The notes beneath the pieces were generated by a model. That model was not told where the DNA came from and did not search any database. It saw only the letters and a program-made list of their open reading frames with translations. A stretch of 21,523 nucleotides of DNA from Acidobacteriaceae bacterium (GTDB lineage: Bacteria > Acidobacteriota > Terriglobia > Terriglobales > Acidobacteriaceae): positions 1 through 21,523 of the forward strand of contig JASHUR010000189.1 of the NCBI GenBank assembly GCA_030039895.1, read 5' to 3'. Every line of letters begins with the position of its first letter. The first letter of the stretch is position 1. Positions 8,376 through 15,425 of this stretch are shown here, one piece after another. Position numbers and translations under genes: made by a program.

Positions 8376-8849
8376 ATGCTTTCTATTCGAGCTTGCCAAT
8401 CTTTTCTGTTGATCGTCGCTCTCGCGACTTCTCCGGCGCTCGCCGTACGCTCCCATCGCGCCGCGACTTCCAGCCATCACCACCGATTTCTTCACCACCG
8501 CGCCCACCTGAGGCATGTCAGGCACCACATTGTTCGCGGTCAGCGCGGCATTTCTTCTGATCGTGCCCGTGAGATTCAGGAAGCCCTCATCAAGCAGAAT
8601 TATCTTACCGGCGCTCCCAGCGGAGAGTGGGACGCAGCCACGCAGGCAGCCATGCAGAAGTATCAGGCCGACCACGGCTGGCAGACCAAACTTACGCCTG
8701 ACTCCCGCGCCCTCATCAGCCTGGGCCTCGGCCCGAACGTCAGTGCCGATGGAACACTGTTGAATGCCGAAACAGAAACGGCAATCACCCCCGCCAATAC
8801 CACCCCTCCGGCAGACACTCTGGCTTCCACTCACATCATCCAGAACTGA
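8376..8849 (+). CDS. Secreted peptidoglycan-binding-like domain protein with His-rich linker
   Basis: The 157-residue protein starts at ATG 8376 with a GAGG Shine-Dalgarno about 11 bases upstream. A signal peptide (SFLLIVALATSPALA, cleavage near residue 23) is followed by a His/Arg-rich stretch (~27-55, with HHH, HH, HH clusters). A helical PG_binding_1-like module follows (~58-118: REIQEALIKQNYLTGAPSGEWD, then TQAAMQKYQADHG). The tail is Thr/Ala/Pro-rich. The module's R-x-I-Q-x-x-L-x-x-x-x-Y-x-x-G-x-x-x-G-x-W-x-x-x-T pattern is the family signature, and such domains anchor proteins to the cell wall. There is no catalytic domain, so it may be structural or an accessory to a separate enzyme. 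The His-rich stretch could bind metal, which is inference only. It is monocistronic, between two terminators. Confidence 0.82.
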   Translation: MLSIRACQSFLLIVALATSPALAVRSHRAATSSHHHRFLHHRAHLRHVRHHIVRGQRGISSDRAREIQEALIKQNYLTGAPSGEWDAATQAAMQKYQADHGWQTKLTPDSRALISLGLGPNVSADGTLLNAETETAITPANTTPPADTLASTHIIQN

Positions 8850-8883
8850 ACGGCAAGACTGCTCTCGCGATATTCGATAGACA

Positions 8884-8919
8884 AGAAGGCCGTGCTTTGC
8901 GCGCGGCCTTTCTGCTTTC
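8884..8919 (+). terminator. Rho-independent terminator after the peptidoglycan-binding-like gene
   Basis: AAGGCCG (8886-8892) pairs with CGGCCTT (8904-8910) around an 11-base loop. It can be extended by AGA/TCT with one bulged T, and is followed by the T-rich TCTGCTTTC. It lies 36 bases after the stop codon. Confidence 0.65.
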
Positions 8920-8981
8920 GCAGCCGCGGCCAAACTCTGTCATTTCTCGTCTAATGAGTGCGCACCGCGCGATTAAATTCT

Positions 8982-10160
8982 ATGAAGACCTCTCGCCGTA
9001 CCCTCCTACGATCGCCCTTCGCGCCCGGGTTTCTGGCCGCGCTTGCCCTGCTGCTTTCCTCGCCACTCTTTGCCCAGGCACAGACTCAGAGTAAGCCGCT
9101 GGCTCAAGCCTCCACCCAATCCGAGTCAGAGAAAACACCAGCGCAGGTCCTTCTTGCCGTCACCGTCCGCGAAAAGAAACACGACGATCTCGTACCCAAC
9201 CTTACGCAAAGCAACTTCACTCTCTCCGTCGACCAAAAGCCGCAGGCCATCCAGACCTTCGAGCCAGCCAGTAGCCTGCCGCTCACTTTCGGCCTGCTCG
9301 TTGACACGAGTTCCGGCCAGCGCGGCGCCCTCTCCGACGAGAGTGCGGCCAGCGGGCGGTTTTTCGACCAGATGCTGGGTGCTCCTCACCAGCGCGCATT
9401 TCTTATTCAGTTCGCGCATGAAGTTGACCTGCTCGCCGACGTCTCCCCGAACAAAGACGCCCTGCACTCGGCGCTCGGCCAACTGGGCCAGCAGCAATCT
9501 CAGGACACAACATCCGACCAGGCCGATTCCGGCGAGCGCCATCTAAACTCCGGCGGCGGAGATACGCTCTACGACGCCATCTACCTCGCGTCCGGCCAGG
9601 TGATGAAGCCTCTGCCCGACCGTAAAGTGCTCATCATTGTCACTGGCGGCATTGACAGCGGCAGCAAGGAGACGCTCTTCTCCTCCATTGAGGCTGCACA
9701 GCGGGCGAACACCACTGTCTACGCACTCTACGTCAAGGGCGAGGAGTCGCGCGGCAATAACAACAACGGCTACCCCGGCCGGCACCGTGGCGGCGTCGGT
9801 TTTCCCGGAGGCGGCTATCCAGGTGGTGGTTATCCCGGCGGTGGCGGAGGCGGATGGCCTGGCGGCGGCGGCAATCGCCAGCCCGCCGGACGCCCCACCG
9901 AAGGCTCGAAGACCGACGGCAGAAAGATACTCGAACAGATATGCAGCGAAACCGGCGGACGGATGTTCGAAATAAGTCACAAGATGTCCTTCGATCAGGG
10001 CTTCGCCGCGATTGCCTCTGAATTGCGATCGCAGTACATCATCGGCTTTACACCTCCAAAAAGTGACAGCTACTCCGGCTACCATCGCGTAGTCCTGACC
10101 GTTAACAAAAAAGACACCATCGTGCAGACGCGGCAGGGCTATTACTCTGGAGATGAATAG
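8982..10160 (+). CDS. Acidobacterial-type VWFA-domain exported protein
   Basis: The 392-residue protein begins MKTSRRTLLRSPF with a signal peptide (hydrophobic core LAALALLLSSPLFA, cleavage near AQA). An in-frame start at 8958 would place eight polar residues in front and is less likely. The mature part shows the pattern of the acidobacterial VWFA-related family. It has a beta module (VLLAVTVREKKHDDLV, then LTQSNFTLSVDQKPQAI), a VWA-like domain (~100-255) and a closing segment, SQYIIGFTPPKSDSYSGYHR then QTRQGYYSGDE. The metal-ion-dependent adhesion site is imperfect: D108-T-S110-S-G112 instead of DxSxS, and VTGGID where an Asp (TDG) is usual, so metal binding may be weak. A Gly/Pro/Tyr-rich insertion interrupts the region after the VWA domain (~269-297). 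The role in the phylum is unknown; extracytoplasmic protein-protein contact is the usual inference. 100 bases separate it from the next gene. Confidence 0.88.
   Translation: MKTSRRTLLRSPFAPGFLAALALLLSSPLFAQAQTQSKPLAQASTQSESEKTPAQVLLAVTVREKKHDDLVPNLTQSNFTLSVDQKPQAIQTFEPASSLPLTFGLLVDTSSGQRGALSDESAASGRFFDQMLGAPHQRAFLIQFAHEVDLLADVSPNKDALHSALGQLGQQQSQDTTSDQADSGERHLNSGGGDTLYDAIYLASGQVMKPLPDRKVLIIVTGGIDSGSKETLFSSIEAAQRANTTVYALYVKGEESRGNNNNGYPGRHRGGVGFPGGGYPGGGYPGGGGGGWPGGGGNRQPAGRPTEGSKTDGRKILEQICSETGGRMFEISHKMSFDQGFAAIASELRSQYIIGFTPPKSDSYSGYHRVVLTVNKKDTIVQTRQGYYSGDE
9789..9872 (+). repeat. Gly-rich low-complexity repeat inside the VWFA-type gene
   Basis: Imperfect tandem units encode FPGGGYPGGGYPGGG, then GGGWPGGGG. 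Unit boundaries have drifted at third codon positions, so selection appears to act on the protein repeat rather than the DNA. It probably forms a flexible, surface-exposed linker. Confidence 0.75.
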
Positions 10161-10260
10161 CGAAGGGATGCTTCCGTCATAGGCCGCGGTGACAGTCCTG
10201 CGGCAAAATGTCGCACTCACCGCCTGCAGCGGTCATCTTCTCATCTGGCATAATTGCTGC

Positions 10261-10626
10261 ATGCGGCGCCTCCTGGCTATCACGTTGATATTTCTCTTCG
10301 TGGAGCCATTTGTCGTACCGCTTTTCGGTGAGAGGGCGGTAGAAGCCACTCTACCCGCCTGCTGCCGCAGAAACGGCAAGCACCACTGCATGATGTTCAT
10401 GACCTGGTCACGCGAGCGGAAGGTCACAGCGGTCGGAGAAAAGTGCCCTTACGACGTCGCTCCCCCTGCGGTCATGGTTTTGCCGCACTTCACACCTTCC
10501 GTGCCCGCGTCCATCTTCGCAGGCATCCACCGTCATCCTTCCGTCGTAGCGCAGACTGAAGCCCAGTGGCGCATCTCCTTTGACCGCACCCGCCAGAAGC
10601 GCGGCCCTCCGGCACAAGTCGCGTAA
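10261..10626 (+). CDS. Small exported Cys/His-rich protein, possibly metal-handling, upstream of a TonB receptor
   Basis: The 121-residue frame from ATG 10261 opens with a signal-peptide-like stretch (MRRLLAITLIFLFVEPFVVP). Next come LPACCRRNGKHHCMM (residues ~38-52: two adjacent Cys, two adjacent His, one Cys, two Met), a third Cys region (EKCPYD), and a basic C-terminus ending SFDRTRQKRGPPAQVA. The CC...HHC-MM cluster would suit a soft metal ion such as copper; this is inference from residue types. I recognise the overall layout as one seen in acidobacterial hypothetical proteins but have no named family. No Shine-Dalgarno precedes the ATG; a CATAAT -10-like box ends seven bases before it, so the message may be leaderless. 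The frame can be extended to a GTG at 10189, but that would put the signal helix internally. The receptor gene follows after 105 bases on the same strand. Confidence 0.68.
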   Translation: MRRLLAITLIFLFVEPFVVPLFGERAVEATLPACCRRNGKHHCMMFMTWSRERKVTAVGEKCPYDVAPPAVMVLPHFTPSVPASIFAGIHRHPSVVAQTEAQWRISFDRTRQKRGPPAQVA

Positions 10627-10717
10627 AGAGAACCATGATTGAGCGCAACGAACCCGTGTCATTGAACGCGGGCGATGTGTTCTGTCTTCGTAGCTCCTTT
10701 TGATACGAATGCGCCGC

Positions 10718-10734
10718 GAGGAGGCCCTGCATTG
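10718..10734 (+). promoter_or_regulatory. Shine-Dalgarno and TTG start of the TonB-dependent receptor
   Basis: GAGGAGG (10718-10724) lies 7 bases before TTG (10732-10734). The in-frame ATG at 10675 has only a weak GCGGGCG in front and would add 19 residues before the signal peptide, so TTG is preferred. Confidence 0.72.
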
Positions 10735-13032
10735 AAATCAAGATTCACAGTCTTGCAATACGTGTTTTTTGCCGCTGTTTGCCTGTTATTTTCGCCGCTC
10801 GTTTACGCGACGATCTTCGGATCCGTTCGCGGCATCGTTCATGACCCTCAACACCGGCCTATCCAGGGTGCTCACATCACGCTCAAGGCTCAAAACTCGG
10901 CCTGGACTCAATCTCTGGAATCCAATGACAACGGAGAATTTGTATTCACTTCGGTACCCATCGGCAGTTACACGGTCACTGTAACGTCAAAGGGCTTTCA
11001 ACAATTTCGTCAGGATGTAGTCGTCGAGTCTGACACCAGTCCTGTGCTTCATTTCCAATTGTCCATCGAAGGCGCGAAAGAAAACGTCGTCGTGCAGGAA
11101 ATCGTAGGGGAGGCGACGACAGACAGTGTTACCCCAACGACCCTGGTGAGCCGCGCCGACATTCAGCATACGCCCGGGGCCGATCTCACCAACAGCCTGG
11201 CCATGATCACCGATTATGTCCCTGCGTCGTATGTAACGCACGACATGCTGCACATGATGGGAGGCCATCAGGTCAACTGGCTGATCGATGGCGTTCCTAT
11301 TCCCAACACCAACATAGCCACCAATTTGGGCCCGCAGATTCTGCCGCGAGACATCGACTATCTCGAGGTGTACAGCGGCAGCTACGACGCCGATTATGGA
11401 GACCGTACCTACGGAGTCTTCAACGTAGTGCCGCGGAATGGGTTTGAGAGTGACCATGACTGTGATCTTGTTCTCACCGCGGGAAATTTTTACCAAACCG
11501 ACGATCAAATTGGTTGCGGAGCGCACACCGAGCGCTTCGCCTACTATGCCAGCCTGAACGGGAACCGCAGCAATTACGGACTCCAGACCCCTGTTCCCCA
11601 GACAGTCAACGATGCGGTGAACGGCTTCGGCGGATTCGCCACGTTCATCTTCAATCCCGACCCCAAAAACCAATACCGCATGGTAACTTCGCTTCGTCGG
11701 GACTATTACCAGATCCCCATAGACCCCGACCCTAATTCACTTGGGAACCAGATATATCCATCGAGTGGCTTGCACGACGCCGAAAGTGAGCCCGATGGCT
11801 ATGCCATTCTCTCGTGGGTGCACACGTTCAACCCCAATGCGCTTCTTACGGTTTCTCCGTTCTATCACTACAACGGGGCAGACTATAAGGGTGGCGCGAA
11901 CGATTATCCTGTCATCTCAACAGTGAATCAGGACGCCAACTACGTGGGTATGCAGGCGGCGCTGAACTACATCTTCCGTAAGAACGATCTTCAAGCCGGC
12001 GTCTACGGGTTTTTTCAACACCAATACAACTACTTCGATAACTATTTCACCGACGGTACCCCAAACGTTCCCTCCTCCTCCATAGGGGTAAATGGTGGAG
12101 TGGCCGCTGAATTTATCAACGACAAATTCAAGGTCACCCCATGGTTTACGTTGCTTACCGGACTTCGCCTCACACAGTTCAACGCAAGCATCTCGGAAAA
12201 CGCAACCGATCCACGCCTTGGTGGCGCATTGAGGATTCCACGCCTGAACTGGGTTTTACAGGGCTTCTATGGATACTACTATCAGGCTCCCCCACTGGTT
12301 ACTGCAACCGGGCCTCTGCTCGATCTCGCAAATGGCCAGAACTTTACCTTTGCTCCTCTCCATGGTGAGCGGGATATCCAATGGCAATATGGCCTCACAA
12401 TTCCATACCGCAACTGGACCTTGTCCGCTTATAACTATGAAACCAGAGCGGAGAACTGGCTGGACCACAACAATATCGGCGAATCGAACATCTTCTGGCC
12501 GATCACCTGGTCTTCGGCGCTCATTCAGGGTTGGTCCCTCACCTTGCACTCTCCCGACGTCTTTCACCGCGGACAGTTTCACCTTGCCTATGCGAACCAG
12601 ATCGCGCAGGCGACCTCGCCAATCACTGGAGGCTTGATCTGCCCACTCCCGATCACCTCGGCATGTCCTCTCGATATTCCGCCGGGTCTCTCGCCGGTGG
12701 ACCACGACCAGAGAAACACTTTAAACCTGGGCTTCAACGGCAATCTGCCCTGGAAGGCCTATGCCTCCACCAATGTCTACTATGGCTCAGGCTTTACCAA
12801 TGGTTTGTACGGAACGCCCCAGGCGCAATATCCTGGCCCATATCTTCCAAGCCATACCACGTTCGATTTATCCATCGGCAAGACCTTTGCCGAAAAATAC
12901 ACGATTTCCGCAACCTCAGTGAACGTGGCAAACCGCCGCGTGCAGCTGGATAACAGTTTGACGTTTGGTGGATTCCACTGGAACGATCCACGGCAGATTT
13001 ACGGTGAAGTGCGCTACCACTTCCACTTCTGA
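10732..13032 (+). CDS. TonB-dependent outer-membrane receptor with N-terminal carboxypeptidase-regulatory-like domain
   Basis: The 766-residue protein (from the TTG start) has a signal peptide (residues ~2-26, ending LVYA). A carboxypeptidase-regulatory-like beta domain follows (~28-112: SVRGIVHDPQHRPIQGAHI, then GEFVFTSVPIGSYTVTV). A plug domain (~135-240) contains MGGHQVNWLIDGVPIPN and DIDYLEVYSGSYDADYGDRT, matching the plug pattern ...DG(V)P...(I)E(V)..G. The beta-barrel runs to the C-terminal Phe (EVRYHFHF), as required for outer-membrane insertion. It should import a ligand across the outer membrane using ExbBD-TonB energy; those genes are not in the window. Met and His in the plug (HDMLHMMGGH, residues ~178-187) and the Cys/His-rich small protein just upstream are consistent with a metal or metal-chelate ligand, but that is inference. 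It seems more AT-rich in wobble positions than its neighbours by eye. It ends 22 bases from the convergent membrane protein. Confidence 0.93.
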   Translation: MKSRFTVLQYVFFAAVCLLFSPLVYATIFGSVRGIVHDPQHRPIQGAHITLKAQNSAWTQSLESNDNGEFVFTSVPIGSYTVTVTSKGFQQFRQDVVVESDTSPVLHFQLSIEGAKENVVVQEIVGEATTDSVTPTTLVSRADIQHTPGADLTNSLAMITDYVPASYVTHDMLHMMGGHQVNWLIDGVPIPNTNIATNLGPQILPRDIDYLEVYSGSYDADYGDRTYGVFNVVPRNGFESDHDCDLVLTAGNFYQTDDQIGCGAHTERFAYYASLNGNRSNYGLQTPVPQTVNDAVNGFGGFATFIFNPDPKNQYRMVTSLRRDYYQIPIDPDPNSLGNQIYPSSGLHDAESEPDGYAILSWVHTFNPNALLTVSPFYHYNGADYKGGANDYPVISTVNQDANYVGMQAALNYIFRKNDLQAGVYGFFQHQYNYFDNYFTDGTPNVPSSSIGVNGGVAAEFINDKFKVTPWFTLLTGLRLTQFNASISENATDPRLGGALRIPRLNWVLQGFYGYYYQAPPLVTATGPLLDLANGQNFTFAPLHGERDIQWQYGLTIPYRNWTLSAYNYETRAENWLDHNNIGESNIFWPITWSSALIQGWSLTLHSPDVFHRGQFHLAYANQIAQATSPITGGLICPLPITSACPLDIPPGLSPVDHDQRNTLNLGFNGNLPWKAYASTNVYYGSGFTNGLYGTPQAQYPGPYLPSHTTFDLSIGKTFAEKYTISATSVNVANRRVQLDNSLTFGGFHWNDPRQIYGEVRYHFHF

Positions 13033-13040
13033 GTGGTGCT

Positions 13041-13072
13041 TTGTGCGCCGCGTCTCACCGGCGCGGCGCAAA
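13041..13072. terminator. GC-rich inverted repeat between convergent genes, possible bidirectional terminator
   Basis: GCGCCGCG (13045-13052) pairs with CGCGGCGC (13062-13069), with flanking TTG/CAA partly extending the stem. It spans the 22-base gap after the receptor stop and the stop codon of the minus-strand gene. Neither side has a strong T tract, so termination is uncertain. Confidence 0.4.
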
Positions 13073-13930
13073 CCCCAACGGCTCTCCGAGAAACAGATAC
13101 GCCAGCATAATCCCGGAGAGCCCGATGCCCGTGTACACCGAGCCGATAAACAGCAGCCGCCGCATGGGGAGCGCGGCTCGGTGTTCCGCCACTTCCCCCA
13201 CAAACGCGCAAACCCCTACCAGCACACCCAGCAGAATTGCACCAGCCCATCGCCGCCACAGATCCGCGTTCCGCAAACGCGTGGGCTGTTCCACGTTTCG
13301 CGCTTTGCGCGATCCATCCGGCGCCAGCGCCAACAGGAACAGCCGCATGGAAGCAAAAAGAACTGCTGCTCCCAAGATGATCGCAAAGAGATGCGCAGCC
13401 ACGTCTCCGAGCATGCCTTTAGGAAACAACGCAAGCAGCAGCATGCCGCCCAGCGTTACCAGCCACGCCCGCAGCAGATTTCCGCGCCGCGTCTTCACGT
13501 CGGGCGGCATCGAGGTAAGCAGGGTCTGCAACACGGCCAGCGCCATGAGTGTCGTAAACGCCGCCAACGCAGCAAGCACATAGCCCCAGTAAGTAGGAAA
13601 CCATCGCGGCGGATTTCGCGCCGTGGCTGTAGCATCCGCAGCAACCGTGATGAGCACCGCGAGCGCCACCGCGATCTGCGAACGGACCAGGTACAAATAC
13701 TGTTGCTGGTCCGGGCCGCTCCGGTATGGATAAAACGCGCGCAGCAGTGAAACAAACGCCAGCAGCGCGCCTACCACACAGGCGAACGAGCCCACCGCAT
13801 CGTAGGGGTCATCGGCAAATGGAATCATGTTGCGCAAATAGGAATTGTGCTTAACAAACATGTAAGCCCAGTAGAAGAACGCAGCAAGACAACCTACGAT
13901 GACGGCGTTCCGCCTGGCGCTTCTCGGCAT
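13055..13930 (-). CDS. Hypothetical multi-pass membrane protein
   Basis: I do not recognise a family for this 291-residue protein. It has about seven hydrophobic membrane segments: near residues 8-25, 46-64, 83-100, 117-138, 152-170, 177-203 and, in the last quarter, GAILLGVLVGVCAFVGEV and LLFIGSVYTGIGLSGIMLAYLF. Short charged loops lie between them, with a basic Arg-rich loop at ~205-230 (GSRKARNVEQPTRLRNADLW). The N-terminus MPRSARRNAV is basic, suggesting it stays in the cytoplasm. The ATG at 13930 is the first in the frame; no strong Shine-Dalgarno is visible. It is convergent with the receptor and divergent from the XRE regulator, with 194 bases between the two starts. No motif points to a substrate. 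Confidence 0.75.
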   Translation of the reverse strand: MPRSARRNAVIVGCLAAFFYWAYMFVKHNSYLRNMIPFADDPYDAVGSFACVVGALLAFVSLLRAFYPYRSGPDQQQYLYLVRSQIAVALAVLITVAADATATARNPPRWFPTYWGYVLAALAAFTTLMALAVLQTLLTSMPPDVKTRRGNLLRAWLVTLGGMLLLALFPKGMLGDVAAHLFAIILGAAVLFASMRLFLLALAPDGSRKARNVEQPTRLRNADLWRRWAGAILLGVLVGVCAFVGEVAEHRAALPMRRLLFIGSVYTGIGLSGIMLAYLFLGEPLGFAPRR

Positions 13931-14124
13931 GATTTAAAGTACCACTCTGCTCTCATTTCGGTTTTTTTCGGCTTTCTCCGTTTTTTTTGGGCTTACGCTC
14001 AGTTTTCTCTTGACAAAAAAGACACCCCCGTTGCAACCTCACAAATAGCGGAAGACCAAAAGCATATGTGCTTATTGCCTCTCTTTCGCTGGAGGGCCCT
14101 GCTCTGGCACTCCGTAGTGAAAAT

Positions 14125-14658
14125 ATGGCAACTACCCTGGCAACCGTCGAGACACGTGAAGTCCTTCGGTGTGAGCATTGCAGCCTGGTGCAATTCCGCA
14201 CATCGAACTCGCTCTGCCGTCGCTGTCACAAACCCTTGGAAATTGAAGAGCCCGAGCCGCTGCAGCCGCAGCTTGTTCCGGCAGCTCAGGAGACCGATGC
14301 CGACGGCATCGATGTCGCCCGCGCCGTCCGCGAGATTCGCGCCTCGCGCAACCTCAGCCAGCGCCAGCTTGCAGCCCGCATGAACGTTCCCCGCACCTAT
14401 ATCTCGAAGATCGAGAATGGCAAGGCGATGCCCACACTCAGCTCGCTCGAACGGCTTGCCAACGCGCTCGAAGTCGACATCTGCATGCTTCTCCGCGATG
14501 CTAAGAGTCGCAGGCATGCTGAGGTCCACGCCATTATGGCTGATCCCTTCCTGGCCGAGATCGCCTCGCTGGTTTCCCGTCTTGACGGTTTTCAGCGCGC
14601 GATGTTCGTCAACCAGGTGCGGGAGATGGCGTCTGGCCGCATGAAGCGCACTGCGTAA
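14125..14658 (+). CDS. Zinc-ribbon plus XRE-type helix-turn-helix transcriptional regulator
   Basis: The 177-residue protein starting MATTLATVETREVL has an N-terminal zinc-ribbon-like module with Cys16-x2-Cys19 and Cys31-x2-Cys34. A Pro/Glu-rich linker (~39-60) follows, then an XRE/Cro-type helix-turn-helix (~66-122). Its recognition region is NLSQRQLAARMNVPRTYISK, followed by IENGKAMPTLSSLERLANAL. A short helical C-terminal region (~135-175) may mediate dimerisation. The frame is open upstream to a GTG at 14068, but the ATG begins directly before the ribbon. It should bind DNA in the cytoplasm; its target is unknown. The nearest candidate target is the structured leader of the flavin reductase that starts 76 bases downstream on the same strand. 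Confidence 0.87.
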   Translation: MATTLATVETREVLRCEHCSLVQFRTSNSLCRRCHKPLEIEEPEPLQPQLVPAAQETDADGIDVARAVREIRASRNLSQRQLAARMNVPRTYISKIENGKAMPTLSSLERLANALEVDICMLLRDAKSRRHAEVHAIMADPFLAEIASLVSRLDGFQRAMFVNQVREMASGRMKRTA

Positions 14659-14673
14659 ATTTAACTCTCGTGG

Positions 14674-14731
14674 CCATCCTGTAAACTCAAACCAGCGGCC
14701 GGTTCAAGAGCCGGACGCGGTTACAGGATGG
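14674..14731 (+). promoter_or_regulatory. Nested inverted repeat in the flavin reductase leader, overlapping its Shine-Dalgarno
   Basis: CCATCCTGTAA (14674-14684) is perfectly complementary to TTACAGGATGG (14721-14731). Inside the 36-base loop a second stem, CCGGTT (14699-14704) with AGCCGG (14709-14714), closes a CAAG tetraloop with one G-U pair. The right outer arm contains AGGA (14725-14728), six bases before the ATG at 14735, so folding would mask the ribosome site. There is no T tract, so this is not a simple terminator. It could instead be an operator for the neighbouring XRE protein. Confidence 0.55.
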
Positions 14732-14734
14732 TGC

Positions 14735-15391
14735 ATGCTCCAATTTGGCCCCGACAGGGACTCTCCTGCCAATCTCTACAAGCTAATGATCGGCATGGTC
14801 GTCCCGCGACCCATTGCCTTCGTCTCCAGCCTTGACGCGCAGGGGGTCCGCAACCTGGCTCCGTTCAGCTATTTCATGGCTTGCTCGGCCGATCCGCCCG
14901 TGGTCTGCTTTGTTGCCTCGCATCGTTCTGGCCCGCGCCCGGCAAAGGACACGCTGACGAATATCCTCGCCACCAAAGAGTTTGTGGTGAACATCGTCTC
15001 AGATGAGTTTGCGGACAAAATGAACCTTACAGCGGCCGACGTGGCTCCGGAGGTCGACGAGTTCGAGCTGGCTGGGCTTACTCCGCTGACCAGTGAGCTG
15101 GTCAAACCGCCGCGTGTGGCCGAGAGCCACGCCCACATGGAATGCCGCCTGCGCCAGACGCTGCCCATCAGCAACGCGGCGGGTGCAACCAACACCATTA
15201 TTTTTGGAGATGTCCTGCGCTTCCACGTAGATGACGCAATTGTGAACGACTACAAGATTGACCCTGCAAAACTGCGTGCCGTGGGACGCATGGTGGACCC
15301 ACTTATGTCCACACTCATGATTTGTTTGAGATGGCCCGCCCGAAGTAGCTCGCTTATTTATCTTTTCGATTCCATCATTGCGACTGCTTGA
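14735..15391 (+). CDS. Flavin reductase-like (FMN-binding split-barrel) protein with a C-terminal frameshift
   Basis: The open frame gives 218 residues. Residues 1-186 match the flavin-reductase-like family: LYKLMIGMVVPRPIAFVSSL, then NLAPFSYFMACSADPPVVCF, then the TKEFVVNIV and TNTIIFGDVLRFHV segments. Members bind FMN and either reduce flavin with NAD(P)H or serve unknown redox roles. After VGRM (residue 186) the sequence stops resembling the family (VDPLMSTLMICLRWP...). The +2 frame read from 15295 gives GPTYVHTHDLFEMARPK then TAG at 15346-15348, which is a natural family ending. One base, most simply a G in ATGG(G)TGGACCC near 15290-15295, appears missing. The replaced tail is short, so the core may still fold; a sequencing error is equally possible. 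uppS follows 34 bases after the present stop, or 77 bases after the ancestral one. Confidence 0.85.
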   Translation: MLQFGPDRDSPANLYKLMIGMVVPRPIAFVSSLDAQGVRNLAPFSYFMACSADPPVVCFVASHRSGPRPAKDTLTNILATKEFVVNIVSDEFADKMNLTAADVAPEVDEFELAGLTPLTSELVKPPRVAESHAHMECRLRQTLPISNAAGATNTIIFGDVLRFHVDDAIVNDYKIDPAKLRAVGRMVDPLMSTLMICLRWPARSSSLIYLFDSIIATA

Positions 15392-15425
15392 CCTTACGTG
15401 CTAGGGTCAAAGATGAATCCAAGTC

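Noticed and set aside
12965..13750. Plus-strand frame of 261 codons, and other frames, across the 13055-13930 region
   Set aside because: It overlaps the receptor C-terminus and is rich in Arg/Gln/His; the minus-strand frame has clear membrane-helix periodicity.
14010..14015. TTGACA as a -35 element for the XRE regulator
   Set aside because: No -10-like hexamer lies 16-18 bases downstream; the adjacent T runs (13960-13990) make chance matches likely.
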